Shown: positions 11,801 to 23,500 of the stretch, piece by piece
Layout of the letters: every line of letters starts with the position of its first letter
Position numbering within the stretch: position 1 is the first letter of the stretch
Assembly (NCBI GenBank): GCA_024704765.1
Contig: JAKMXF010000345.1
Span: forward strand, 204,397-264,024
Length of the DNA: 59,628 nucleotides
Direction: 5' to 3'
Origin: Oopsacas minuta
Taxonomy: Eukaryota; Porifera; Hexactinellida; Lyssacinosida; Leucopsacidae
Notes under the pieces: generated by a model
The model's input: only the letters and a program-made list of their open reading frames with translations
Told to the model about the DNA's origin: nothing
Databases searched by the model: none
Position numbers and translations under genes: made by a program

Positions 11801-14800
11801 GAAAGAAGTACCACCATAAGTAAATTCTTCATCTGGGATTAAAACTAAAAACATTAGATTATAAATACTTTTCAAACTAAAATTATTTGGTGATAAATAT
11901 CATCTACCAAAAGTATCTGTATTCCGAATAACACAATTGAAGCAACTAATCTTACGTTTTTGCACCCAATTAATACAAATGAATACTCAGAAGTATATAC
12001 CTGGTCGAGGAGGTGCAGATGTAATGTTAATTTGCATAGCTATCACTTCTTCTTGATTCCAGTTGTTAGCAGAATAGAATGTGTATAATCCAGCGTTTTC
12101 TTCCATAAATTCAGCAATTTCTATCGTTGAGTCAGTAGTGTTCATATCTCCTGGAATATTCCATTTTCCAACTAGGTTGATAGATATAGAAATATCTATT
12201 GATTCTAATAGTATAGCAATCATATTCGTGGATGGATATGTTGATGAGAAGCTTTCAGCCAAGAATTGACCATAGAAAATGGATATTTCAGGAACTATAG
12301 ATATGAAAAATGATAAATATATCAGTTAGTAAAGTGTACCATAAATATTGATCGAATACCTGTCACCGAAAGATAGATCATAACGATAGTAGTTCCTTCT
12401 CTCATACAGCTGAATGCTCTAGACTCTGTTGGTAATGTAGCACTCTCAGTATTTACGTGAATTGGGTTATTATACATACTATCCCACATAATTGTACTCA
12501 AACTACCAATCTCAGTAGGATCACACAATAGTAATATATCTTCACTGTCTACCCCTACTAGGTATATGTATGTTTCTCCTTCAACCGCAACTAGATGGAA
12601 AAGTTAGTAGAGAATATTTCAGAAATATCAATTAACAATCTACTCACCTGTTGTTAAAGATGGATCATACAAACCAATTATATAAGATGATGTACTGGTT
12701 TGACACTGATAATATCCTTGTTTGGTAATATTAACTGCTAACCAACTTAATCCAGTTTCTGTACTACCATATGTTGCTGTCGTAACTTCACTGTTTGATA
12801 GATCTGAGTTTTCTGAAAAATTCCATATGATATTATTACTCTGTTCTCCTCCACATGCTAAGGTACGTGAAGTGAACAAGAAAGTGTTTGAGCTAAGCAG
12901 TTGGAAGTCAAATCTTTCGTTAATGAGTTCTCCAAATCTATCAACTGAGAGTAGATAGGAATGAGAAATGTGAAAGAATCTTAGAATTTATATAAAATTA
13001 CAAACCTATTGTTACAGTACTAGTTGAAGCTCTTTTGCATACAAAAGTGTTTAGATTATCCTCACAGTTCACAGTTTCCCAACTAACACCTCCACCTGTG
13101 TTAATCTCAATACAATCGCCATCAGTAGTTGGGGGATTTGTCCAGTTCGCATAGCTAAATGTTGTACCATCAGTCCAGGTATAAGTTCCCTCCTCACTCC
13201 GATCACTCAATCCTATCCAAGAATTATTATTCAATATGATAGTATATAAGTAGTTATTCTCTCTCTCTGTAGTAATACTAGTCAAGTCACCACCCCACAC
13301 AGCACAACTAGATTGAGCATCTAACCAATTGATTCCAGTACTCACTTCAAATATTCGGTAGCATGATCCTTCATAGATGAGATCACATACATTGGGTGTT
13401 GCTATAGGTAAACAAAACACATTTATGATCTAATTCGATATACAAACTTTAGATACACGATATAAGGTTACTCTCGGGTACCCAATGTATTCTTATACCG
13501 TACATGTTGTTATATAAAGGTCATATTATAGTTGTATTTTGCATAAAATGTACAAATATGTTGTTACCTGGTTTTGTGCAGAAGTGACAATTTATTAGAA
13601 TATTACAAAAATGATTAATCCATCCATTTGATATAGGACCAGCACCTCCTGGTTTATATCTGAAACTAACACAATCATAGTCAGCTGTATCTGCAGGGTA
13701 TGTCGCTCCTGATGTACCGAAGTTCCTATATGTACTTGTGTTGCCATCTACCCACACAAATGCACTACCATCAGTACCAGCATCTACAAGTATATCATTC
13801 AGGCCAATATAGCATCTAAAGTATGTTTGTATATCCGTTATACTATAATATAATAAATCGTCTTCTACTTCTGACTTGATTGTAGCAAGATTTCCTCCCC
13901 ATAAGATACAGCTGAGTTGTGCAGTTAGCCAGTCTATAGAAGGTGAATTGGTGAAATATCCAAATGTTGTTCCATCAAATGTAAATTCTTCTTCTGGATC
14001 CATAACTAAGATAGATTATGTATTTGTATAAAAAATCGCTACTTTCTGAGGTAAGTGTATTCAGCGTGTATATATTCAAGAGCCTTTTCATGTATGTTAA
14101 TTTTACAATATAATTCATAGAATATTTGTTTTAAGAATATTTTACCTGTAAGAGCAGGTGATGATGTAATGTTAATCTGCATAGCAATCACCTCTTCTTG
14201 ATCCCAGTTGTCATCAGTATAGAATGTATATATTCCTTCATCAGCTTGTATGAATTCTGAGATAACTAAAGTGGAACTTGTAGTATCCACACCTTCTGGA
14301 TCAGTCCATTTTCCCTCTAGGGTAATGGTGAGAGAAACATTTTTTGTTTCTAATGCGATATCAATCACATTCATTGATGGATATGTTAATGAGAAGCTTT
14401 CAACCAGAAACTGACCGTAGTGAACGGACATTTCGGGAACTAAAGCAACAGTTTGTATATATGAAGATAGCTTTTATTGAAATGATATGAAATTCACCTG
14501 TAATTGAAAGATTGATAGTAACGATGGTAGTCCCTTCTCTCATACAGCTAAATTCTGTAGACTCTGTTGGTAATGTAGCACTCTCAGTATTTACGTGAAT
14601 TGGGTTATTATACATACTATTCCACATAATTGTACTCAAACTACCAATCTCAGTAGGATTACACAACAGTAATACAGTGTCTCTGTCTACTCCTACAATA
14701 TATATGTATGTTTGTCCTTCAACCGCAACTAGATAGATAAGTTGGTGTTATCAAGACTGTAAAATATATTAAAATATATTAAAGTGATCTACTTACCTGT

Positions 14801-17800
14801 TGTTAAGGATGGATCATACAATCCAATCGTATAAGTTAATGAATTGACCTCGCACTGATAGTAACCTTGTTTGGTAATATCAACTGCTAACCAGCTCCAT
14901 CCAGCTTCCATATTCTCATAGGTTGGCGTTTCTGGTTGACTAGATGATAGATCTGAATTCTCTGAAAATAGCCATGTAATGGCTATATTCTCTTCTCCTC
15001 CATAAGCTAATGTATGTGGGGTGAACAAAAATGTGTTTTCACTAATTGTTTCAAAGTTTAATCTTCCATTAGTAAGTTGTCCAAATCCTCCAACTAAAGC
15101 ACATATACATATGCTATATCAAATTTCTAGCGTTATAGTATAAATAATATATACTGACCTATTGTTACAGATGAATTTCTTTTACATAGAAAAGCATTTG
15201 TCGTTGTTTCACAGTCCACGGTTTCCCAATTACCTCCTCCAGCACTTGTTATTTCTACACAATCTTCATTGCCAGCATTCGGTGGGCTATTTGGCCAATT
15301 AGTATAAGTAGATGTTGAATCATCAGTCCAGGTATATGTTCCATCGTTATTATCTCTATCATTCAATCCTATCCAGCAATTACTCACTGTGTCAGGGATA
15401 ATAGTGTATAAGTAGTTACTATCTCTCTCTGTAGTAATACTAGTCAAATCACCACCCCATATAGCACAACTAGATTGTGCATCTAGCCAGTTGATTCCAT
15501 CACTCACTTCGAAGACTCGATTGCAAAATCCATTATAGAACAGATCACATCCTTGTGAGTTACCTACAAATTTTAGACGATAAAGTACCAGAAATACAGT
15601 TATAGTAACTAATAAGTAATAAGACTTTTGATAAATATCAATTACCTTGTTTATTACAGATGTAACAATTTGTAGTATCAGTACAAGCTTGATTTGCCCA
15701 ACCAGTTGATAATTCACCAGTAGATTTGTATCTGTTTCTGCCACAGTCCCAAGTGGCTGTTGCTACAGGATATGATTGTCCAAGTGTATCGAAGTTCCTA
15801 TAAGTACTGTTACTACCATCTACCCATACAAATGCATTAGCATCAGAACCAGCATCATTTTCTATATCATTTAGACCTATCCAACATGAAAAGTATGTAT
15901 TTATATCTGTACTACTATAGAACAGTAAGCTATCTTCTATTGCTGAGTTGATTGTAGCAAGATTTCCTCCCCAGTTCAGGCAATCAAGTTGACTAGTAAA
16001 CCATGTTGTATCAGTGGTAGTGAAGAACCCAATTGCTGAATTATCGTATGTTAGTTCAATATCTGGAGTTCCTATAGGAATACATTTTATTAAATTCGAT
16101 TAGTTTTCGGTATGATCGAAAGTTTTTCAACTGATTATATCGCATTTGAGTGGTATGGCAGATAACATACAATTCCCCAGGAAAAAATGATAATATAACA
16201 TACCCATACCTGTCACTGTAGTTGAAGATGTTAATTGAATTTGGATGATACATACTTCATCATTATCCCAGTTGTTGGTATAGAACTTGTATAATCCACC
16301 GTTTTGTGATGAAAATTTTGGAATAGTTAAAGTAGATCCTGTAGAATTCGTATCATCTGGAAGAGTCCAACTACCATCAATATTGATTGACAGGATAACA
16401 TCTTGTACTGCTAAAGGAACTGCTAGCGTATTCACCTCTGTACAGAGTAATGTAAAGTTTTCAGCTGGTACAACACCGTAACTTATGGTTAACAAGGGGG
16501 CTACAAACAATATTGATCCATAATTGCGATCAAAAAGAATATTTCATTCAAATTCAAGATGTACCTATTACACTGATGGTATTTGTTGATAATACAGTAG
16601 CACCTCTCTTGCAGGAAAATTCTGTAGAATCCTCTGATAAAGTAGCTCTTGAATTATATATATTGATAGGATTAATGAAGTCTCCAAAACCTAATAGAGT
16701 CCATCTCAACATACTCAAACTACCATTGTCCATTGGATCACACAACAGTAATACATCCTCTCTGTCAATTCCAACTATATAATGATATGATGAAGCTCCT
16801 GCTGCAACTAAATAGAAGAATTTGAGGTCAATGAATTAGTAAGTGGGATAATAATATATAGAAATATTACACAGAGATATACTCACCAGTTGTTAATGAA
16901 TTATCATATAAACCAATCGTATAAGTTGTTGAATTGGCCTCGCACTGATAATATCCTTGTTTGGTAATATCAACTGCTAACCAGCTCCATCCAGCTTCAA
17001 TATTCTCATAGGTTGCTATTTCTGGTTGGCTAGATGATAGATCTGAATTCTCTGAAAATATCCATGTAATGGCTATATTCTCTTCTCCTCCATAAGCTAA
17101 TGTATGTGGAGTGAACAAAAATGTGTTTTCACTAATTGTTTCAAAGTCTAATCTTCCATTAGTAAGTTGTCCAAATCCTCCAACTAAAACATATACATAT
17201 GCTATATCAAATTACTAGCGTTTATAGTATAAATAATATATACTGACCTGTTGTTACAGATGAATTTCTTTTACATAGAAAAGCATTTATTGTTGTTATG
17301 TCACAGTCCGCAGTCTCCCAACTACCCTCTCCAGTTCTTATTATGTCAACACAATCTTCATCAATAACATTTGGTGCACTTCCTGTCCAGTTTGTACGAC
17401 TATATACTGAACCATCAATCCAGGTATACGTTCCATCGTTATTATCTCTATCATTCAATCCTATCCAACAATTACTCACTGTATCAGGGATAATAGTGTA
17501 TAAGTAATTATTCTCTCTCTCTGTAGTAATACTAGTCAAGTCACCACCCCATATAGCACAGCTGGATTGAGCATCTAACCAGTTGATTCCATCACTCACT
17601 TCAAATAATCGATAGCAAAAGTCATTATAGATCAGATCACATCCTTTTGAGTTACCTATCAAATTAAATAACTAAATTGAATAAAAGTATTTTCAACAGT
17701 TTAGTAAATTGAAAGTAACAAAATACATTTTATTATATTTTCCCAGTTCAGTATTTTCCTTTCTTATCTGTATTATTTTAGTGTAACCATTGTCCAGGAT

Positions 17801-19464
17801 TTTATACATCAATACAGGATTCTCGAGATTATTATTTTGAATAGTCGGATGTTACAATTATGTGATTAGAGATAAACTTCCCTGAAGATGTCGAATTTTA
17901 CCCATAGTATACTATTGCTACACATAACACAACTCATTTTAGAACCTGCATGCAGCTAATATATAATCTTGCTATCACATAGCTGTCTTTAACTTTTCTG
18001 AAGAATATACATAAATTCTTAAACTGGTTACCAATACCAGCGGCAGCTTTGTAATGTTAAATGAGGTCTCACGCTATTTCTATTGCAAAATTAAACATCC
18101 ATTTATATTTTTCTATAAGTACTTATCAAATAATTATTAATATAATGTCCAGGATCTTGTCCAGGACTTTGAAAATTATCTCCAGGAAAATTCCAGGAAT
18201 TTTAATGTATGATGCTCCAATATACTGGAATTAGACCTAAATATGCTGGTCACCATAAAATTTATTTTTGAGGCTTACTTTTTACTACAATCACTTACCT
18301 GCTTTGTTGCAGAAGTAACAAGACCTAGTAAGTTCACAACCTCTATTAATCCAACCGGTTGATAATTCTCTTACTACATTGTTATATCTGAATCTAACAC
18401 AGTCCTGACCAGCAACTCCTGTGGGACTTACTACTCCAAATTCAGATTGGAAGTTCCTATAAGTACCGGTACTACCATCTACCCATACAAATGCACTAGC
18501 ATTCGTATCAGCCTCTACATCTATATCATTTAGACCAATTAAACATGCAAAAGCATTATCTAAATCTGTTATGCTATAGAACAATAAGCTGTCTTCTACT
18601 CCTGACTTGATTGTAGCAAGATTTCCTCCCCAGTTATTGCATTCTAATTCGGCATCTAGCCAATTTATTGGGCTCACTATGAAGTATCCAAAGGTTGTAT
18701 CATCATATATTAGAGAAATATTAGGAGTTTGTGCTTAAGAAAGAGATTAAGAATATGTTATTAAATTTATACGTTAGTATATTGACTAGCTAATTCTATA
18801 CAAAACTATTCAACCGAACCATTTTACAAAGTCATTCTACATATATATCCTAATATTTACTTATAATTATAGGTTATGTGTCGGACAAATACTACAATTA
18901 TTACATCGTTAAGTATACACCATTTAATCGTCCAAACTTTAATGGGATTACTAGAACCTGCATTCCGATATTGTAAGGAACTTTAACCAAGCATATCGTA
19001 GCAGGTAGCAAACATGGATACATTGAATTAAACTCCGCGAATTGTGGATAATTATGGCGTCCAATGCTATTTTCTCGGGTTGTAGCTTGACCCGTATCAA
19101 TAGTATAATCCTATGAATATTGGTTTGGTAGAAACCTGACCAACCTGACCAACCCGACCGCCTTCTACAGCAATTAGTATGAACTAGGGTCAACTATGAT
19201 ATTTACCAAATTCTGTTTATTAACGACCCCCAAGTGCAGTAGCTGGACAAAGGTCCTTATGACAGACGTTCCCTACGTACACGTCATGTAAAAGTTGTGG
19301 TAATAAGATTCGACTGTTTACGAAAAGTACGCACATGTATATACATATTTGCTATTAGCTAAGTCAGAAATTTTAAACATAATAAGATAGTTACCTGTTA
19401 AGATGCCGGAAAGTGAAGCACTTATCGTGAACAATAGAACAACTTGATGAAAGTTAGTTCCCAT
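7576..19464 (-). CDS. Receptor gene B: signal peptide, 4 x (CTLD-CTLD-Ig-Ig-Ig), Ig x3, transmembrane helix, tyrosine-motif tail, PTP-like domain (3' truncated by gap)
   Basis: Seen: 24 exons: 19395-19464 (signal peptide); 18299-18733, 17248-17655, 16887-17183, 16565-16807, 16210-16500; 15646-16071, 15159-15563, 14797-15093, 14498-14728, 14146-14439; 13568-14005, 13006-13401, 12648-12944, 12360-12590, 12001-12294; 11401-11844, 10942-11343, 10579-10875, 10145-10390, 9667-9942; 9318-9596, 8965-9249; 7576-8868. Every internal exon is a multiple of 3 in phase 1, which supports the model (about 2,860 codons up to the gap). The last exon has an Ig-like domain, a transmembrane helix followed by VKRRRP, five tyrosine motifs, and a PTP-like domain without the catalytic D1 of gene D. 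Inferred role: surface recognition receptor signalling through its phosphorylated tail. The 3' end is lost in the NNN gap. Confidence 0.85.
9667..11844 (-). repeat. Gene B ectodomain block 4 (CTLD-CTLD-Ig-Ig-Ig)
   Basis: Exons 11401-11844 and 10942-11343 are CTLDs, 10579-10875, 10145-10390 and 9667-9942 are Ig-like. The intron between CTLD2 and the first Ig is only 66 bp and happens to be open in frame, so the two exons look fused if read without splicing. The block is nearly identical to gene A (1-1107), and its last two exons to gene D (6851-7568). Confidence 0.8.
12001..14005 (-). repeat. Gene B ectodomain block 3 (CTLD-CTLD-Ig-Ig-Ig)
   Basis: Exons 13568-14005, 13006-13401 (CTLD) and 12648-12944, 12360-12590, 12001-12294 (Ig-like). 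CTLD2 has GDLTSITTE, WIGLSDRS and the ligand-loop residues PPTTDGD. The second Ig exon lacks the four codons that its counterparts in blocks 1 and 4 have. Block order and phases match the other copies. Confidence 0.8.
14146..16071 (-). repeat. Gene B ectodomain block 2 (CTLD-CTLD-Ig-Ig-Ig)
   Basis: Exons 15646-16071, 15159-15563 (CTLD) and 14797-15093, 14498-14728, 14146-14439 (Ig-like). The first CTLD (LNWGGNLATI, CWIGLNDIE, WANQAC) has no internal methionine start but is open throughout between acceptor and donor. Its second and third Ig exons are closest to those of block 3, as expected from serial tandem duplication. Confidence 0.8.
16210..18733 (-). repeat. Gene B ectodomain block 1 (CTLD-CTLD-Ig-Ig-Ig)
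   Basis: Exons 18299-18733, 17248-17655 (CTLD) and 16887-17183, 16565-16807, 16210-16500 (Ig-like). The first CTLD opens with AQTPNISL, like gene C exon 30890-31336. The intron 17656-18298 is closely similar over about 560 bp to 30270-30850 of gene C, so the N-terminal blocks of B and C descend from one duplicated segment. Confidence 0.8.
17656..18298. repeat. Duplicated intron segment, gene B copy
   Basis: From about 17690 to 18250 the sequence matches 30270-30850 with few differences (shared 'tgtccaggattttatacatc', 'accagcggcagctttg'). Similar introns between homologous exons show a recent segmental duplication or gene conversion. Confidence 0.85.
19395..19464 (-). other. Signal-peptide exon of gene B
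   Basis: Encodes 23 residues (MGTNFHQVVLLFTISASLSG..) with a hydrophobic core, ending in phase 1 at ACAG|GTAACT. It is too short to stand out as an open frame but has the same length, phase and position as the first exons of genes A and C. Confidence 0.75.
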
Positions 19465-20530
19465 CTCAGTTCAAGTTAGTTTGGTTCTTATAATACCAAT
19501 GAATATATTCCATAACTTGCAATTTATTATTCCTAAATTCAACATGCAAAGAAGATTAGTTACAAATGAAATACGAGAACTAAGTGAATATATTGCAACA
19601 TGCAAGATAGTTCAGTGGTTCGATTACGTTTTGAAAGTATAATATTGGATAATTACTTTTCTTGAGTTTAATATGCAACATTCATATTCTAATAAACTCT
19701 ATAATGAGTTAGGTAACAACATGTAAGAGATTTCAGTGATTCTCAAAGCAGATTACTTTATGCAGTTATTACTGAGCTTCAAAATTGAGTCATTTATGCC
19801 GCGGTTCATAGACTGCTATACTCACCTGTATTGCAAAATTTCAAATATATTGTGGAAGATATCCCAAATGTTGTTGATTCGTCTTTACTCATTTTACCAT
19901 TTCATTTGTTCAACTATTAATAGCAGTATAATTCATGTCAATTGTTGGGGTTGTCTTATCCATGAACTTGAGTTTATAATTCAAATTTAAGATATTTCAT
20001 TCATTCAAGAATTATTGTAGGTTTGCATATCAATCGACTCGACTTAATTACACTAGCTTATGTCCAGATCTGAGATGTTTTAATCGTGAGATATCCCTGA
20101 CGATTGTATTAGAATTGTAAGTGGATATATTTCTGGTGGATTCATGTGGATTATAGCTAATATCTCATTTCAAACTTTTTGCCATGCAAAATACTCCGAA
20201 TTCGCCTGTTTACACATTATTATTCTTCTATTTCCTCTAGCTTTGCTATGCTATCTGATTTTCTCTGATGAACAAATATTGTACTATACATTTCTAACTG
20301 CATACATTTGTCCAACATTTACTTATATACTCAGTATTATGGTCTCTGAGATTTTTAGATTGTATTGTGTTTTTGCGTTTTATTGTATAGATTGACTATC
20401 ATTCAGTATTTATGGTGAAATCAGGCAAATCTATAATTATACAACACAAATAATCAAAAGAACAAAATATTAAACAATATGGCAGCAGGTAATGTTCAGG
20501 TTCTTATCATACACTTCTTTCTTCAACTCA
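19465..20530. other. Region upstream of gene B
   Basis: No gene seen. Open frames here are short and of AT-rich random character. It must hold the gene B promoter; several short direct repeats of 'aacatgcaa' occur around 19540-19720 but no defined element was recognised. Confidence 0.4.
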
Positions 20531-20563
20531 CTATAGTATTGCAATATCACAGTAGTACTCATT
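20531..20563 (-). other. Candidate last exon of gene C or of the PTP relic
   Basis: After an AG at 20564-20565 the phase-0 reading is NEYYCDIAIL then TAG, similar to the closing helix of PTP domains. Either the relic exon ending at 20709 or gene C exon ending at 23781 could splice to it. It is very short, so confidence is limited. Confidence 0.4.
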
Positions 20564-23500
20564 CTTCAATGCGAAGCAAGATAAGTAGTGATTCTAGAAA
20601 ATATACACATATAAAGTTCCGCACTGAAAATGGCTCAATGTAAGAAATTCGGTCGAATATGCAAATTTTAGTTTGAAGCATTAAGTTGTGAGAAAAATAG
20701 TAACTCACCAACTCTGGGATAGAATTCATTCTTTCACTTCTCAATTTCTTGATAATTTGGAAAATATCAACCTCATTCCTCCCAATACTTTCCTGTATAG
20801 CATTAAAGAGGAGTTCTACCAGTCTTAATACAATTATTCTCAATTTAATTTCTCCGTTTTATGCATACAAATATATGGGATAGATTATTAAGTAATTTGA
20901 CTGAGGTTTGCTGACTACCAGTATATGGAAAATTTAACTTTAGAGATATATTCTTACATTTATCTGTGTTGTAGGCAGTCAGAGAGTTAAATTACTCAAA
21001 TTACTATTAAATAATAGAATACTTGTGTATTGGAGAAGTTCTGTTTGGAAAGATATTATTTTATGGTGAAGGAATGAGAACAGATTATTTGTTTATTTTG
21101 GTAATATTTGTGCTGCAGATATTGTCAGTTATTGGACAAGGTAATTAATATATGTGAATTTACTGGGTATTGCTTATAAGAACACTGGTTATCGAATATA
21201 GGAACCATCCTCTTGAAAACGGTTATGAGAACATATATTGCTACTCCCAAGGGTGTTCTTATAAGCAATAACCATTGTGTATACTATTAGCAGTTAGATT
21301 CGTACTCATTTTGCTGAGTACACAAGTATAAATCGAAAATTACTTATTTATAATATATAGAAGGGGAGGATATTTAATTATTTCGTAAGAGTTTTGATGG
21401 GATTTATGATTTCTTAATTTTCTAGATTCTCAAATAACAATATCAACCACCAGCACCCCTTACACAACCTTACCTCCTAACAGCAACACTGCAGAAATTA
21501 TTGTACTAACTCAGGATGTTACTTTAGAAGCTAATATAACAGGGATATGGCAGAGACCTGACAAAACATATAGTACCGATAATACAATCAATTTTGATGT
21601 TTTCACTGTCGCCTATGTTGGATTGTACAAATTTTATGCTGGTGATGTAAACGGAGATGTATCGATACAGATTGACATTTCTGCTACAGGTAAATATTGT
21701 ATATATTACGTCTGTAGGTAAGCACTTCAGTAAATATTGTGGAATCCGCCTATTAGCAACCGTTTTCATCGACATGGCCATAAAGTGATGGTTTGTATGG
21801 TAATTTGTGTGTATAATAGCCCAATTGCTTAATAATAGGACAGTGCTTACAGGAAAAGTATTGGCTACACAACTAGATATATCTGTCGATCACGGTTGAA
21901 GATTTATGATCATAATGAAGAGGAACACAAATTTGTATTTGTTATTTGTATCTAAATTGCATTACGAAGAAGCCATAATAATGCAATTAATCTTTGGCTT
22001 GGATTCTGGACACATCCAACCTATATTGATAAACAACTTGGTTATTCAAACTGAGGTACACTATTTTATTTTGCTGGTTTGTCATCTTTGCCGATTCATA
22101 TACCACATTTACTCAAATAGTAGCCCCTCCCCGTACAATCATCATAATCGCCCGCTCAATTTGGGTGACGTACACAATCATTGCTGTGATGAAACTGACA
22201 CAATAACTACGATGGACTAACATAATGACTTTCATATTAATCATATACACTGGCTAACTTGATACTAGAATCTTATAAATGTAACCTAAAACTTTTCATT
22301 ATCTTCTCTAATTTATAATTCCATGATTTATATTGCCACGTTCAAAAAATGGAATATTCCCTATCCTATAGGAAGAAACAATGATTATGAACCTGTTATC
22401 CATCTTCTATGATTGCATTTACGTTTCCATATTTTTCCTGCTCATGGTTGTGTGGGCACGAATATGCACTTTTTTAGACACTTTGTGAAAGTGCACCCAT
22501 ATGGTAGCACATTAGTAGGTTATTATTGGATCATTATGCTCTGCTAACGTACGTAAATATTAATTGATGATGCAATTATTAGCAATTATTAAACAATCTT
22601 TTCATGATAATTTAGTTAACATACACTTAGCTATGAATTTCTTAACTAGAAATTCATTGTTCGTCTTATCTGGAAATTCATAGTAATCATGTTTGTATTA
22701 AGAGCTTTCACTGTATTTCTCAAATCCACCAAAATTTGGTAAGCAAGTAGAATATGAAACTGATTCACATGACAAACAATCATAACTATCATTAAACATG
22801 TCTCATTGTCTATCAGAACACAAGAATATACAACTAGTAATTTATGTATATACGTATATGTATAACAACAAAAACAAGAAACATAATAGAAAAGTATCCA
22901 CAAATATTTAAACATCACGATGTATATTAGAGATGAATAGAACAATATTCGTTTAGAAGCGAATAGCAAGTTGTATAACATGCCTAGAAGAGGAATAGAT
23001 AATAGAAATATAGTGTGAAGAATTGGTATAAGGGTATTATAGATGGACTCGCGTTCTGTCGAATTATAATTACTTATCGAATAGAATATGGAAACATTCA
23101 AACTAGTCATACAAAGTAATACTAGATAATTGGGCTGTAAAATGTGACAACATTGGTGGACTTGAAGGGAACGGTTTGCCCTGCACTTCCACAGTTTTCC
23201 CGTTTACCCCACAAAGTGATGTTATTGCATTATTCGATAGTTCTCTATCTTATGGATACGTTGTAAAATTTTAGAGTTCTATCATTATTTAGCACTTTGA
23301 CTAGCATTCCATAGCCATGTCTTCAAACCATCTAGCCATAAGGGCAAAGTACACTCGAATAGTTATATCAATTATTGTATAAATAGTATCTATTACATGT
23401 TTTTAACATGATGTATACATTAAATAGCCCTATTTGTAATGTTTTTATGATATTTGCACCCAAACGTTAATTTCCCCACACCGCTGTGAAGTAGATTTGG

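Noticed and set aside
15133-15744. 203-residue frame starting MAETDTNLLV
   Set aside because: Its N-terminal third reads the wrong frame of the CTLD exon 15646-16071 and then intron; only 15159-15563 is coding in that frame.
22646-23110. 154-residue hydrophobic frame, possible membrane protein
   Set aside because: No splice context, no homology to the cluster and AT-rich composition that yields Leu/Ile/Tyr-rich translations by chance.
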